Notes: a model not told the origin generated them from the letters alone. Counted from the first letter of the stretch, positions 7,785-17,304 are shown. The stretch is 40,720 bases of DNA from an uncultured Prevotella sp. (GCA_900322175.1 ONYZ01000035.1:1-40720); one strand, 5' to 3'. Made by a program: numbers and translations.

Positions 7785-8546
7785 ATGCTGAAACTATTAT
7801 ATAGAATCTACCAATTTATTATATGTCTGCCTGGAATAGTGCTGATGACGATTATCACTGCACTCGAGGTGGGCATTGGCACTACACTGGGTAACGGACA
7901 CTTCTGGGGATACTGGCCCGGACACATGTGGGGAAAGATTATCCTGAAGATGTTCTTGATACCAGTAAAGGTTGAGGGACGCGAAAATCTGGAGAAAGAC
8001 CAGAGCTACGTGTTTGTGGCCAACCACCAAGGTTCGTTCGACATATTCCTGATCTACGGACACCTGGGCCGCAACTTCAAGTGGATGATGAAACAGCAAC
8101 TGAGAAAAGTGCCATTCCTGGGATATGCCTGCGAAAAGAGTCATCAGATATTTGTAGACAAGCGCGGACCTAGCAAGATACGTAAGACCTACGAGGATGC
8201 ACGCGAGATACTTAAGGAGGGATACAGCGTAACAGTATTCCCCGAGGGTGCACGATCGTTTACCGGCCACATGGCACATTTCCGTAAGGGTGCGTTTGCA
8301 CTGGCCGACGAGCTACAGTTGCCCGTGGTTCCGCTTACCATCAACGGTTCGTTCGACATTCTGCCACGCATGAAGGGATTCAACTTCGTAAACTGGCACC
8401 CGATGACACTCACCATCCATCAGCCCATCTACCCCGTAGGACAGGGCCCAGAGAATGTAGACGCCACACTGCGACAAGCTTACGACTCGGTGATGTTGTC
8501 GCTTGCCCCAGAATATCAAGGACTAGTAGAAAACCCTGACCAATGA
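7785..8546 (+). CDS. 1-acyl-sn-glycerol-3-phosphate acyltransferase family (PlsC-like)
   Basis: The 253-residue membrane enzyme should acylate lysophosphatidate or a similar lysolipid in phospholipid synthesis. It has an N-terminal hydrophobic helix (about 7-27), the catalytic HX4D motif in NHQGSFD, and the substrate-binding FPEGARS block followed by VVPLTING. All family blocks are present and in order. It sits 19 bp after the glycosyltransferase and overlaps the phosphoesterase gene by ATGA, so the three are co-translated. The exact acceptor lipid cannot be read from sequence. Confidence 0.92.
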   Translation: MLKLLYRIYQFIICLPGIVLMTIITALEVGIGTTLGNGHFWGYWPGHMWGKIILKMFLIPVKVEGRENLEKDQSYVFVANHQGSFDIFLIYGHLGRNFKWMMKQQLRKVPFLGYACEKSHQIFVDKRGPSKIRKTYEDAREILKEGYSVTVFPEGARSFTGHMAHFRKGAFALADELQLPVVPLTINGSFDILPRMKGFNFVNWHPMTLTIHQPIYPVGQGPENVDATLRQAYDSVMLSLAPEYQGLVENPDQ

Positions 8547-9742
8547 TAGCACGCGCTCCATACCTGTTTCTACTGCTGATCATCGTACCTGATGTGTACT
8601 TTGACCTGCACTATTGGCGTCACAAATTTTATGCTATACGACGCATCATCTATTGGATTCCCACTGCGATACTCGTTGGCCTCACGCTGAAACTTACATA
8701 CGAACCAGAGTTCATCCCCCAAAACACTACCCTACTCTACACCTACCTACTGATGATAGGGCTGATAACCGCACCAAAATGGGCTTATATGCTATGCTCC
8801 GTCATCGGATTGGGCATAAGTAGGTTGGTGCGAATTATCAGGGGCAAACATAGCGGCAAGAAAGCCCGAAACTATGGCAACTTGGTAGGCATAATAGCTA
8901 TGGTACTGATATGGTATGTGGTACTGTATGGTGCGTTTATCGGCTTCCAGAAACTGGAGATAAACCACCAGACTTACTCATCGCCCGAACTGCCCAAGGA
9001 TTTCGATGGTTACAAGATAGTGCTGTTCTCAGACGCTCATGTGGGCACAATGAATGGTGACAGACAGTGGATGCTGAAACGTGCCGTTGACGCAATGAAC
9101 CAGCAGCATGCCGACCTGATAGTGTTTGCCGGCGACCTACAGAACGTTAAGCCAAAGGACATATACGAGCACACAGAACTGCTGGGCTCGCTCAGAGCCA
9201 AGGACGGTGTGTACAGCATACTTGGCAATCACGACTACGACAAATATATGTATCCAACAGCCGAACGCAGAGTGCAGCAGTGCAAAGAGACTATAGCACT
9301 CGAAAAGCGTATGGGGTGGAATCTGCTGATGAACGAGCATCGCACTATACGCCGAGGCAATAGCGAGATAATCATTGCTGGTGTGGAGGACAACTGCAGC
9401 AACGAGGGCTATCCAGAGCGCGTCGACATAAAGAAGGCACTGAAGGACACAAAGGGTTTTGTGCTGATGCTGGCCCATGACCCAGGCGTGTGGCGCAACA
9501 CGATAATACCCGACGGACGATCGCAACTGACTCTGAGCGGACATACGCACAATATGCAGTTCTCACTGTTTGGCTGGAGCCCAATGTCAGTACTTGGCCG
9601 AGAGATTAACGGATGGTACAATGAGGGAAATCGGTCGCTCTTTGTTACAGCCGGATTAGGAGCACTCATCCCCTGGCGATTTGGCTCCACAGGCGAGATA
9701 GTAGTACTGACACTAAAGCAACAATCATATAACAATAACTGA
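8543..9742 (+). CDS. Membrane-anchored calcineurin-like metallophosphoesterase
   Basis: The 399-residue protein has about four membrane segments in its first 150 residues and a C-terminal metallophosphoesterase domain with the full metal-ligand series: DAHVG, GDLQN, GNHDYD, LAHDP and GHTHNMQ. This architecture is that of the YkuE/LpxG-like membrane phosphoesterases, which act on lipid-linked or envelope phosphates. Position directly after a lysolipid acyltransferase agrees with a lipid substrate such as a UDP-acyl-sugar, but that is inference. It starts in an ATGA overlap with the upstream gene. Confidence 0.88.
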   Translation: MIARAPYLFLLLIIVPDVYFDLHYWRHKFYAIRRIIYWIPTAILVGLTLKLTYEPEFIPQNTTLLYTYLLMIGLITAPKWAYMLCSVIGLGISRLVRIIRGKHSGKKARNYGNLVGIIAMVLIWYVVLYGAFIGFQKLEINHQTYSSPELPKDFDGYKIVLFSDAHVGTMNGDRQWMLKRAVDAMNQQHADLIVFAGDLQNVKPKDIYEHTELLGSLRAKDGVYSILGNHDYDKYMYPTAERRVQQCKETIALEKRMGWNLLMNEHRTIRRGNSEIIIAGVEDNCSNEGYPERVDIKKALKDTKGFVLMLAHDPGVWRNTIIPDGRSQLTLSGHTHNMQFSLFGWSPMSVLGREINGWYNEGNRSLFVTAGLGALIPWRFGSTGEIVVLTLKQQSYNNN

Positions 9743-9744
9743 AT

Positions 9745-10380
9745 ATGCCTCGCAAGACAGACGGAATAGAAATCGAAATACATCCTCGCCCAACGAAAGG
9801 CGAAGATGGAAAGCCTTTGCTCTACGTACGCCCGGCGAAGGGCAGGAAAAGGAGTTTTAAGTATCTTGACGACTACTGTACCAAATATCGTGGCGTGCGG
9901 CCTGGAGAGATACAGCAAGTGTTTGATGTCGTGATGGAGACTGTTGGCCGTTGGGTATCAGACGGCTATCGCGTAGAGACGCCTTTCGGTTCGTTTGCCC
10001 CTAAGCTGAAACTGCTAGGCGAGCATACCGATCCGAAGACCATTACGGGCAGGGATATTGTCTATGCCGGCTTGGAGTTCATTCCTTCGAAGGACTTTGT
10101 GAAGGAATGCGGCAGAAACCCTGAGGGCTATCGTAAGAGCGACGCTCCCGTGGGCAACAGCCAGATGCACGACCCCAAAGCTATGGATGCAGCCCTCCAG
10201 CAATGCATGAAACTGGGTTATGCTACAGTTCCTGAGTTTATGATATTCAGCGGACTGAAGCGTGATTCAGCCAAGACCTACCTCGACAGCCTTTGTCAAG
10301 GCGAACATCCCCGCCTTTGGAAGGTGCGCGAAAGCCGACGCTGGCTTTACTTCCCCAAGAAACAAGCTCCAAAGAAGTAA
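9745..10380 (+). CDS. HU/IHF-like DNA-binding protein with C-terminal extension
   Basis: The 211-residue basic protein carries an HU-like core in its first 130 residues (the segment RVETPFGSFAPKL corresponds to the core of the HU fold). A C-terminal region, about 145-205, resembles a small winged-helix or helix-turn-helix unit (VPEFMIFSGLKRDSAKTYLDSL). Bacteroidota have a family of long HU-related proteins with such extensions. It begins 2 bp after the phosphoesterase stop, so it is the last gene of the operon, ahead of a strong terminator. The role in the operon is not evident; it may bind nucleoid DNA generally. Confidence 0.75.
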   Translation: MPRKTDGIEIEIHPRPTKGEDGKPLLYVRPAKGRKRSFKYLDDYCTKYRGVRPGEIQQVFDVVMETVGRWVSDGYRVETPFGSFAPKLKLLGEHTDPKTITGRDIVYAGLEFIPSKDFVKECGRNPEGYRKSDAPVGNSQMHDPKAMDAALQQCMKLGYATVPEFMIFSGLKRDSAKTYLDSLCQGEHPRLWKVRESRRWLYFPKKQAPKK

Positions 10381-10435
10381 AAATCAGAATCGAGCGGACG
10401 CTCCCATATAAAAGGCCATTCGCTCGCATATATAA

Positions 10436-10473
10436 GGGCGTCCGCCCGCATTGATGCGACCGGACGTCCTTTT
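10436..10473 (+). terminator. Terminator of the glycosyltransferase-HU operon
   Basis: GGGCGTCCG (10436-10444) pairs with CGGACGTCC (10461-10469), one G-U pair, followed by TTTT. A further inverted arm GCGGACGC at 10395-10402 could pair with the first arm instead. Confidence 0.75.
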
Positions 10474-10481
10474 CTCGATAC

Positions 10482-10546
10482 CCTGGGGTTCTCTCCCTGT
10501 TACTCCGTACCTCTTTCCCTGTTACATAGGTATCTTTCCCCAATAG
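10482..10546. repeat. 22-bp degenerate direct repeat
   Basis: Two good units end in CCCTGTTAC at 10503 and 10525 (period 22) and a weaker third ends near 10546. The units lie between the plus-strand operon terminator and the end of the TonB receptor gene. No function is evident. Confidence 0.5.
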
Positions 10547-10585
10547 CCCTTAGGTCTGATTTCTCTGAGGCAGAGTAGTTCGCAT

Positions 10586-13135
10586 TCAGAGTCTACTCTT
10601 CTCGTCATTACCAGCTCCAGTCCCTTTGTACTTCGAACGTTTCTGGTTGAAGTTATAGGTCAGGGTGACAGAGACACGTCGGCTGTTGTTGTAGCCCTCC
10701 TTCGTGGAGAATGCACAATCGCCATATCCCTCCCAACTCTCTATATTCTGATAGAAGAGGTCGTTGATGTCGATGTTCAATGCCCAACGGTTCTTGTTAA
10801 AGCCTTTATAGAACTTCAGGTCGGTGATGAAACGTCCCTTATTATTTAGCGTGGTATAAGAATTATTGGTGAATCCCCTCAGGTTCAGGCTGATGAAAGC
10901 TGTCTTGCCCAGCATGAAACGGTTGTAGAGGCGCAACTCGAAGCGAGGCTTCTGCAGATTCTGAGTGATACCATAAGGTTTACCATCGAACAACTGTTGC
11001 ATGTAAAGGAACGTAAACTGCGGCTGATACCATCCGAACTTGGGCGATGCCACCAACGATGCGTCCAGTAGTTGGAAATGATCCAGATTCTCCCATTTCG
11101 TCAGTGCGATGGCTTGACCCTCATACAGGTTTGTCAGTTGCATCATACATCCCTTGTTATAGGAATAGTCTGCACTGAAGTTGAAACAGGAATAAATCAG
11201 GTTGAGACTGATATCATGAAAGAACTCAGGGTGGAGTAACGGGTTACCTCCCTCGTACATATAGCGGCTGTCGTATTGCAGATGACGAGTCAGCGCACCA
11301 TAGGAAGGACGGCTGACGGTCTTGCCGTAAGCGAGTTCTGCACCCCATTTCTGCTTCTGCCATGAGAGGCTCAGTTTTGGAAAAAAATCATCATACACAC
11401 GACTGGGGTCATCAAGACGCTTGCCGAATGACAGATATTCGTTGGACGCATGCTCATAGCGCACACCAGCCCTTAGGCTCCACTGCTTACTAAGGGGGAG
11501 ACTGTAGTCGGCAAATAGGGCCACATGATTCTCGTTGATCTCGTTGTCTGTTGAGGGAATGGGGTCGTAGTTGCTGTTATAGATACTATGAATCTTGGTG
11601 TGTGAGGCCTCTGTGCCGAACGTCAGTTGTCCTTTTGCGATGGGATGCCCCATGATGAGTTTCACAGCCTGCAACTGGTTGCGGTTAGTGCTTTGGGTTA
11701 GAACCCTACGACTGTCTAATTCTCTGCTGGTCTCATTCATATCATCCTCGCGGCTGCTGTTGGCCCAATAGAGGGTACCGTCGATGTTGAAACTAAGTCT
11801 TCCCAGTTTACCAGAATAATAGGCATCTAAATTATAGATGGGGTTAGAAGTAGCCTTCGTTCTGTTCTTCTTATCCAATATACCAGATTCCTGTCCATTA
11901 ATCCAGACAGTCTCCGTACCGTCCCAGTCGAATGTGCTTTGAATCGGCTTTTGTATCGAATAAGAGGCACCAATGGAATTGTCGGTATCCAAGTCCAGAT
12001 TAAAGCCCGCCTTGCCTCCCACCGTCTGATTTCTGCCCTTGATATGGGCTATAATGTTGGATCTGACCTCTTCCTTCGGAGCCGTGATAACTAAGGAAAC
12101 ATCATCTTTCTCTTTCTGACAGCTGTTATAATAGTTCAGTTGCGTGAACACTTCCAAATTCTTCTGGCGATAAGAGACCTTGATCTGTTCGTATCCATTC
12201 CATTCGGAGTTATAACTGATGTTGCTCGTAGAGCTGAAGCTCAATCCTTCATTCACACGACGAATAGTCTTGATGCGGATGACTGACTTGATGCTGGCAT
12301 TATATTGGGCGCCAGGATTAGTGATGACCTCCACGCTCTTGATGTCAGTGGATTTCAGTTCGTGGAGTTCGTTGATGTCGCGAACTTTCTTCGAGTTGAT
12401 GTATATTTCCGGCTCGCCTTTGGCAAACACGCTTACCTTGTCGCCGTCGACGCTGACACGAGGCAATTCGCTGAGTATGCTCAGCGCCGATCCCATGTTT
12501 GCCAGCAGCGTACCTGCCACGTTAACATCGATGCCGCCATTGGTCATCTTGTATTGTGGAATCTCGCCTTTTACCACGACACCCTTGATGATATAGCTGT
12601 CGCGTTGTAACTGTATGGTGCCGAGATCTTCTTGCGTACTGAGGCACCAGACAGTCTTATAGCCGATGAAAGTAATACGGGCAAGAATCTTATGTTGCTC
12701 GTATGGCACCACAAACTGGCCCGCCTCATTGCTGACCCCACCAGAGAGAAGAGTGGAGTCAGCAGGATTGAGAACGGCGATATTGGCAAAGGCCACCGGC
12801 TGGTTGTTCTCGTCGACGATGGTGCCCGTCAGATGGTGCTCCGTCTTGTGGGTACACTCCACGAAATACTTCTCACCGTCTCTGACGATACGGACTGGAT
12901 AAAAACCGACGACTTTCATCAGGGCATCGTCAAGGCTGAGGTGCTCTAATTGACAGGTTACGGTGAAGTTCTCTAAGTCGTTATATACGAAAGATATCTC
13001 GTGACGACTTGTGGCTGCATTCAGGTCTTCGAGCACACGACTCAACGACAGATTATTGTAGTCACGTGTTATTTTCTGCGCTTGGGCCATGCTTACTACA
13101 GCGCACAGTAGTAGCAGGATATATAGTTTTCTCAT
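10586..13135 (-). CDS. TonB-dependent outer-membrane receptor with STN signalling domain
   Basis: The 849-residue precursor has a signal peptide (1-19), an STN domain (about 25-95), a carboxypeptidase-regulatory-like Ig domain (about 101-175), a plug (about 195-300, with YINSKKVRDINELHELKSTD) and a long C-terminal beta-barrel. The STN domain is the part that, in FecA-type receptors, contacts an inner-membrane anti-sigma factor on ligand binding. The anti-sigma and sigma genes lie immediately upstream in the same direction, 18 bp away, which supports a cell-surface signalling role. The ligand is unknown. The length and domain order are normal for Bacteroidota outer-membrane beta-barrel receptors. 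Confidence 0.9.
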   Translation of the reverse strand: MRKLYILLLLCAVVSMAQAQKITRDYNNLSLSRVLEDLNAATSRHEISFVYNDLENFTVTCQLEHLSLDDALMKVVGFYPVRIVRDGEKYFVECTHKTEHHLTGTIVDENNQPVAFANIAVLNPADSTLLSGGVSNEAGQFVVPYEQHKILARITFIGYKTVWCLSTQEDLGTIQLQRDSYIIKGVVVKGEIPQYKMTNGGIDVNVAGTLLANMGSALSILSELPRVSVDGDKVSVFAKGEPEIYINSKKVRDINELHELKSTDIKSVEVITNPGAQYNASIKSVIRIKTIRRVNEGLSFSSTSNISYNSEWNGYEQIKVSYRQKNLEVFTQLNYYNSCQKEKDDVSLVITAPKEEVRSNIIAHIKGRNQTVGGKAGFNLDLDTDNSIGASYSIQKPIQSTFDWDGTETVWINGQESGILDKKNRTKATSNPIYNLDAYYSGKLGRLSFNIDGTLYWANSSREDDMNETSRELDSRRVLTQSTNRNQLQAVKLIMGHPIAKGQLTFGTEASHTKIHSIYNSNYDPIPSTDNEINENHVALFADYSLPLSKQWSLRAGVRYEHASNEYLSFGKRLDDPSRVYDDFFPKLSLSWQKQKWGAELAYGKTVSRPSYGALTRHLQYDSRYMYEGGNPLLHPEFFHDISLNLIYSCFNFSADYSYNKGCMMQLTNLYEGQAIALTKWENLDHFQLLDASLVASPKFGWYQPQFTFLYMQQLFDGKPYGITQNLQKPRFELRLYNRFMLGKTAFISLNLRGFTNNSYTTLNNKGRFITDLKFYKGFNKNRWALNIDINDLFYQNIESWEGYGDCAFSTKEGYNNSRRVSVTLTYNFNQKRSKYKGTGAGNDEKSRL

Positions 13136-13153
13136 GATGGTATTCTGATGCTA

Positions 13154-13756
13154 TCAGGGTTTCACAATCAGTTTATCGTCCTCAAGTACAAGGTTCACGT
13201 GGTCGAAATGGTTCAAGTCGCTTACCACATCTTCTATCTTGTCTTTCTGCTCCCACTTATAATAGAGCCTCAAATCATGGGCCTGCACGTTCTGGACGTC
13301 TGCCACTTTATTATAATATGTGGCCAGTTCGCTTACCATCTCGTCGAGCGGCACATTCTCGAAGATGCGGGTTTGTGGGATGCTGTCCGTGATTTCCTCT
13401 TTGGCATGGCTCACACTCTGTGGTTGCTGACTTAAAACCTGCTTCTCCTGAGTCTGGGATTTCATATCCCCTCCGACATTGCTTATGATATGAATAGCTG
13501 CGTATGCAATGCAAGAAAGCATAAGCACACCAATGAATATAGCCGCTACTTGTAGCCAACGTCGCTGTGGAGCGATAAAAGTTATGTCTTTCGCAGTTAC
13601 TTTCTCGCTGAAAATGGCATCGGTGGCCCGTACCATCTGCTCATACAGCTGTCGGCACTCCTCGTCAGCCATCAACTGACGTATCTCCTCTTCGGTGTAG
13701 CGCTCTGGATGCTCCTGCATCTCCAAGAGGTGCTGTAGTTTCTCTTCCTGTGTCAT
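13154..13756 (-). CDS. Anti-sigma factor with DUF4974-like tail and no FecR domain
   Basis: The 200-residue single-pass protein has a cytoplasmic N-terminal region (1-64), a membrane helix (about 66-90) and a periplasmic part whose last 70 residues (from RIFENVPLDEMV) match the DUF4974 domain seen at the C-terminus of FecR-type anti-sigma factors. The usual central FecR domain is missing, leaving only a short Gln/Ser-rich linker. It should hold the sigma factor at the membrane and receive the signal from the receptor's STN domain. The start overlaps the sigma stop by ATGA, so synthesis of the pair is coupled. Confidence 0.85.
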   Translation of the reverse strand: MTQEEKLQHLLEMQEHPERYTEEEIRQLMADEECRQLYEQMVRATDAIFSEKVTAKDITFIAPQRRWLQVAAIFIGVLMLSCIAYAAIHIISNVGGDMKSQTQEKQVLSQQPQSVSHAKEEITDSIPQTRIFENVPLDEMVSELATYYNKVADVQNVQAHDLRLYYKWEQKDKIEDVVSDLNHFDHVNLVLEDDKLIVKP

Positions 13757-14259
13757 GGATTGAATCTGTTTTTGAGTTTTGTGATAGCCTGAGAGAGATG
13801 TTTATAGACGGCGGCCTCACTTATGCCTACCTGTTCCGCTATCTCACGGTACTTCAGCTGTTCACCATAGTGCATCCGGAATACACGTTGGGTCTGCGGC
13901 GTCAGTTCTGTCTGGATGAATTGCTGATACTGCTGGTATTGCTCTTCCTCATTGCGGATGGACGACTGGTACTCACCATTGTCGTCATTTTCGATGTTCA
14001 GGGGCAAAGCCCTTCTCATGCGTTCCTGCAGTTTCATTCTTTTCAAGCGGTTCAGGCACTCGAATCGCACACTGCTTCTGGCATAGGCAATCAGTTTTTC
14101 GCCTTCGGGTAAGATGTCTGTTGCCATCATGCGAGCCATCACATCACTAACAGCATCACGGGCATCTTCCTCATCGTGAAGCAGGATGCTGGCTTTTCTC
14201 AGCAGTTCCTCGTAGTGCATACGGTACAACTCCGCTACCGTTTTATCTCTCTTCGGCAT
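13753..14259 (-). CDS. ECF-type RNA polymerase sigma factor
   Basis: The 168-residue protein has sigma region 2 (about 10-80, including DAVSDVMARMMATD) and region 4 with a helix-turn-helix (YREIAEQVGISEAAVYKHLSQAITKLK, split here as about 136-162). Nothing else is present, as expected of an ECF factor of the FecI class. It leads a three-gene operon with its anti-sigma factor and a TonB receptor, so it probably drives that operon and perhaps a few distant targets. Confidence 0.93.
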   Translation of the reverse strand: MPKRDKTVAELYRMHYEELLRKASILLHDEEDARDAVSDVMARMMATDILPEGEKLIAYARSSVRFECLNRLKRMKLQERMRRALPLNIENDDNGEYQSSIRNEEEQYQQYQQFIQTELTPQTQRVFRMHYGEQLKYREIAEQVGISEAAVYKHLSQAITKLKNRFNP

Positions 14260-14333
14260 TTCTTCTTTGTCTTTTTACTTATAAGACAATCAAACCTCAT
14301 TTTTCCCAACCCCTACAAGGTAGAAATCTTCAA

Positions 14334-14341
14334 CAAAAGTA
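14334..14341 (-). promoter_or_regulatory. Possible promoter of the sigma operon
   Basis: TACTTTTG on the minus strand, 75 bp before the sigma ATG. The upstream element is poor. An ECF-specific promoter might also lie in this gap but cannot be recognised without a known consensus. Confidence 0.35.
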
Positions 14342-14368
14342 CAAATAGGAAATAGGATAAACCCTCTG

Positions 14369-15196
14369 CTATAGATTTGCCGACAGGAACTTGCGGGCTA
14401 CTTCTGTGGGGAGGCCGCGACGACGAGCATAATCAAGAAGCTGGTCTTCGCCGATTTTGCCAATTGAGAAATAATGGGCTTTGGGGTTCGAAATCATCAT
14501 ACCTGATACGCTGGCATGGGGCTTCATCGCACCACTCTCTGTTAAGCGAATGCCTATCTGCTTCATATCAATGATTTCGTCGATGACAAAGTTCAAACTA
14601 GTATCAGGCAACGAGGGATAGCCCACAGCAGGACGTATGCCCTGAAACTTCTCTATCAGAATATCGGCAATAGAAAGATTCTCGTCCTTGGCATATCCCC
14701 AATAATGCTTACGTACCTGCTCGTGCATCCGCTCGGCAGCAGCCTCAGCCAGACGGTCGGCAAGCAGCTGCATCATCATCTTCTGATAAGGATCAGAATC
14801 AAAATCAGTCTCGATTCCGCGTGAAACAGATGTAGCAAAAAGTCCAATCTTTGATGATACAGGTGATATAAAATCAGCCAGACAGAGATAAGGAGGACAT
14901 CCTTGTTGCTGGCGCAGACATGGGATGCTTGCCACACGCACAGGATGCTTTACGCCACACTCCTGACACAACTGGTTACGGAAAATAAGGATATCGTCGT
15001 CTTCGCTACGCGCATCGAAGAGTTCGAAGAGGGCAAACACCTGAAATTTACCTTCTACCAACTGCAATGCCTCCTCAGCCTCTTGTCGAAGTTTTTCTTT
15101 TTCCGCATCAGGTCGGCCATTAATTCCCCAGGCATAATAGAAATATACCCAGTTGATATAAGGTGAGACTTCAGATATCTGATAGGTAAGTATCAT
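14369..15196 (-). CDS. Stand-alone methionine synthase (MetH) activation-domain protein
   Basis: The 275-residue protein corresponds to the C-terminal AdoMet-binding activation module of cobalamin-dependent methionine synthase, which reductively remethylates inactive cob(II)alamin. The diagnostic motif RPAVGYPSLPD (188-198) is present, preceded by the helix SDPYQKMMMQLLADRLAEA. The catalytic homocysteine, folate and B12-binding modules are absent, so this is either a partner of a MetH lacking its own reactivation domain or a related protein. It overlaps dihydroorotase by 4 bp and is the last gene of the operon. Confidence 0.85.
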   Translation of the reverse strand: MILTYQISEVSPYINWVYFYYAWGINGRPDAEKEKLRQEAEEALQLVEGKFQVFALFELFDARSEDDDILIFRNQLCQECGVKHPVRVASIPCLRQQQGCPPYLCLADFISPVSSKIGLFATSVSRGIETDFDSDPYQKMMMQLLADRLAEAAAERMHEQVRKHYWGYAKDENLSIADILIEKFQGIRPAVGYPSLPDTSLNFVIDEIIDMKQIGIRLTESGAMKPHASVSGMMISNPKAHYFSIGKIGEDQLLDYARRRGLPTEVARKFLSANL

Positions 15197-16509
15197 CTAA
15201 ATTCTACAGGCTGTCCGATATAGTTGTTATCTACTTTGCCGTTATGATATACGGTATGACCATTGCAGATGGTACGCTCAACACGCCATAGGTACGTATG
15301 GTTCTCCATCGGACTCCATCCGCACTTGCTCTTAATCACATCCTTGGTAACAGTCCATCCACAGTTAGGGCGAACCAGCACGATATCAGCCTGATAGCCC
15401 TCACGAAGATATCCACGATTGCGCACACCAAACAAATCGGCAGGGTTATGGCACATCAGTTCAACCAGCCGTTCGAGCGTGAGCACACCCTGATCTACCA
15501 GTTCGAGCATCGTTACCAGCGAGAACTGGATCATCGGCATACCACTGGCAGCCTTAGCGCATCCGCCTTCCTTCTGTGCCAACAGATGTGGTGCATGGTC
15601 GGTACCAATCACAGCTATACGTCCATCGGCCACTGCCTGACGCAGTGCATCACGATCAGTCTGCGACTTAATGGCTGGGTTGCACTTGATACGAGTGCCC
15701 AGCGATGTGTAGTCGCGATCGCAAAAGTAGAGGTGTGAAGGTGTAACCTCTGCAGTGACGCCATCAGTAAGCAGTTCTAACTCCTTGGCGGTCGTTAGGT
15801 GGGCGATGTGCAAGTTAGCATGATACTTAGTGGCTAATTCTACAGCCAGCTTGGTGCTCTGGTAGCAAGCCTCTGCACTGCGTATTTCTGGGTGATGACT
15901 TACCTTTGGGTCATCGCCATACTTAATCTTAGCCTCAGTCATATTGCGATTGATAATATCGGTATCCTCACAATGAACCATAATAGGCATCAGAGCAGTA
16001 GAGAAAATCTTCTCGAGTGCCTCGCGACGATCAACCAGCATATTACCAGTAGAACTACCCATAAATAGCTTGATGCCAGGTATGCGATGAGGGTCGAGCT
16101 TAGAGAATAGCTCCACATTATCATTGGTTGCGCCGAAGAAGAAACTGTAGTTTACGTGGCTCTTCTGTGCTGCAATCTTAAACTTATCTTCGAGTGCCTC
16201 TATTGTAGTAGTCTGCGGCACAGTGTTTGGCATATCAAAATAGGTAGTAATGCCGCCAGCTGCTGCTGCACTACTCTCGCTATCAATATCTGCCTTTTCC
16301 GTAAGTCCTGGCTCACGGAAGTGCACATGATCATCTATCAAACCAGGTAAGACAAAACATCCCGAAGCATCGATGACGTCGTCAAAAGATGCATTCGGGA
16401 CGGTGTTTCCTTCTACAATCTTAGTTATCTTAGAATCTTCGACGATGACAGTACCGTCGAATATGTTGTTCTCGTTAACGATTGTTCCGTGTTGAATCAG
16501 GAGTTTCAT
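15193..16509 (-). CDS. pyrC: Dihydroorotase
   Basis: The enzyme closes N-carbamoyl-aspartate to dihydroorotate in pyrimidine synthesis. The 438-residue protein has the zinc motif HVHFREPG (61-68), the segment PGIKLFMG, HCED, HIAHLTT and the catalytic Asp in GTDHAPH. Length and motifs fit the long, bacterial class I type rather than the short E. coli PyrC type; the symbol is used in its general sense. Its start lies 35 bp inside the upstream DUF4369 gene and its end overlaps the MetH activation gene, so three functionally unlike genes are packed in one operon. Confidence 0.93.
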   Translation of the reverse strand: MKLLIQHGTIVNENNIFDGTVIVEDSKITKIVEGNTVPNASFDDVIDASGCFVLPGLIDDHVHFREPGLTEKADIDSESSAAAAGGITTYFDMPNTVPQTTTIEALEDKFKIAAQKSHVNYSFFFGATNDNVELFSKLDPHRIPGIKLFMGSSTGNMLVDRREALEKIFSTALMPIMVHCEDTDIINRNMTEAKIKYGDDPKVSHHPEIRSAEACYQSTKLAVELATKYHANLHIAHLTTAKELELLTDGVTAEVTPSHLYFCDRDYTSLGTRIKCNPAIKSQTDRDALRQAVADGRIAVIGTDHAPHLLAQKEGGCAKAASGMPMIQFSLVTMLELVDQGVLTLERLVELMCHNPADLFGVRNRGYLREGYQADIVLVRPNCGWTVTKDVIKSKCGWSPMENHTYLWRVERTICNGHTVYHNGKVDNNYIGQPVEFR

Positions 16510-17248
16510 TGGCTGGAGCTACTGTGGCTGGTGTTTGGGGTACATCTTCTACAAGTCCGTTCTGGCGGGCCTGAATCTCATTGGCAATCTGATAGTACTG
16601 CTTAACGTATGGATCGGCCTTAAACTTCTTGGTCACCTTGGTCATGATATCCTCAATCTGAGGTGTAAGGATAGGATACTGATAACCACTGGTAACCATC
16701 ATAAACACGCCAGGACCAAGCACATTGTCGCAGTTTTCTACGATAAAGTTGGTTACCAACGAGTCTTCCTGCATAGCTATACGCTGTGCCTCGACTGAGA
16801 GTTTGTTATTGATGACATCCTCGTCGATACCCTCAAGCAGCATCTGACTATGCTTGTGCGATAGTTCATTGTATTCGTTACCCAACTGATCATGACGCTT
16901 CATAAACTCATAGAGTTTCTCATTAAGAGGCGAACCAGTAACTGTTCGGCTAGAGTTATCTATATGTATCTCAATATCGCCTTTCTCTATTACCACAGGC
17001 ATCATCAATGGTTCGTCGTCCATATAAAGATTAGCCAACTTGATAGTATCAAGCAAACCTGCAAATTTAAATTTCCCATGTACTACGTCGCATGAGTCAA
17101 TGTTTTTAAGCTCATCATTCACCATGGTTTTAAGGTACAGTTTGCTACCATCGAGGGCCGACACCGAAGTGGTACCCTGTATGTTATAAGACTCAGCGCA
17201 CGATACGAATGTAACTGCTGTTAGTAATGCGTAGAATATTCTGTTCAT
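16475..17248 (-). CDS. DUF4369-type lipoprotein
   Basis: The 257-residue precursor has a lipoprotein signal ending in the lipobox-like FVSC (Cys17), followed by a DUF4369-like beta domain (about 22-125), as found at the N-terminus of Bacteroidota thioredoxin-family lipoproteins. No CxxC thioredoxin domain follows; the rest is helical with a Pro/Thr-rich tail. It is probably an envelope lipoprotein of unknown role. The last 35 bp overlap the dihydroorotase start. Confidence 0.75.
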   Translation of the reverse strand: MNRIFYALLTAVTFVSCAESYNIQGTTSVSALDGSKLYLKTMVNDELKNIDSCDVVHGKFKFAGLLDTIKLANLYMDDEPLMMPVVIEKGDIEIHIDNSSRTVTGSPLNEKLYEFMKRHDQLGNEYNELSHKHSQMLLEGIDEDVINNKLSVEAQRIAMQEDSLVTNFIVENCDNVLGPGVFMMVTSGYQYPILTPQIEDIMTKVTKKFKADPYVKQYYQIANEIQARQNGLVEDVPQTPATVAPANETPDSTRNNR

Positions 17249-17304
17249 ATAATATTGTTTTCGGCCGCGAAATTACAACTATATATTGAGGTATAAAAAT
17301 TATT

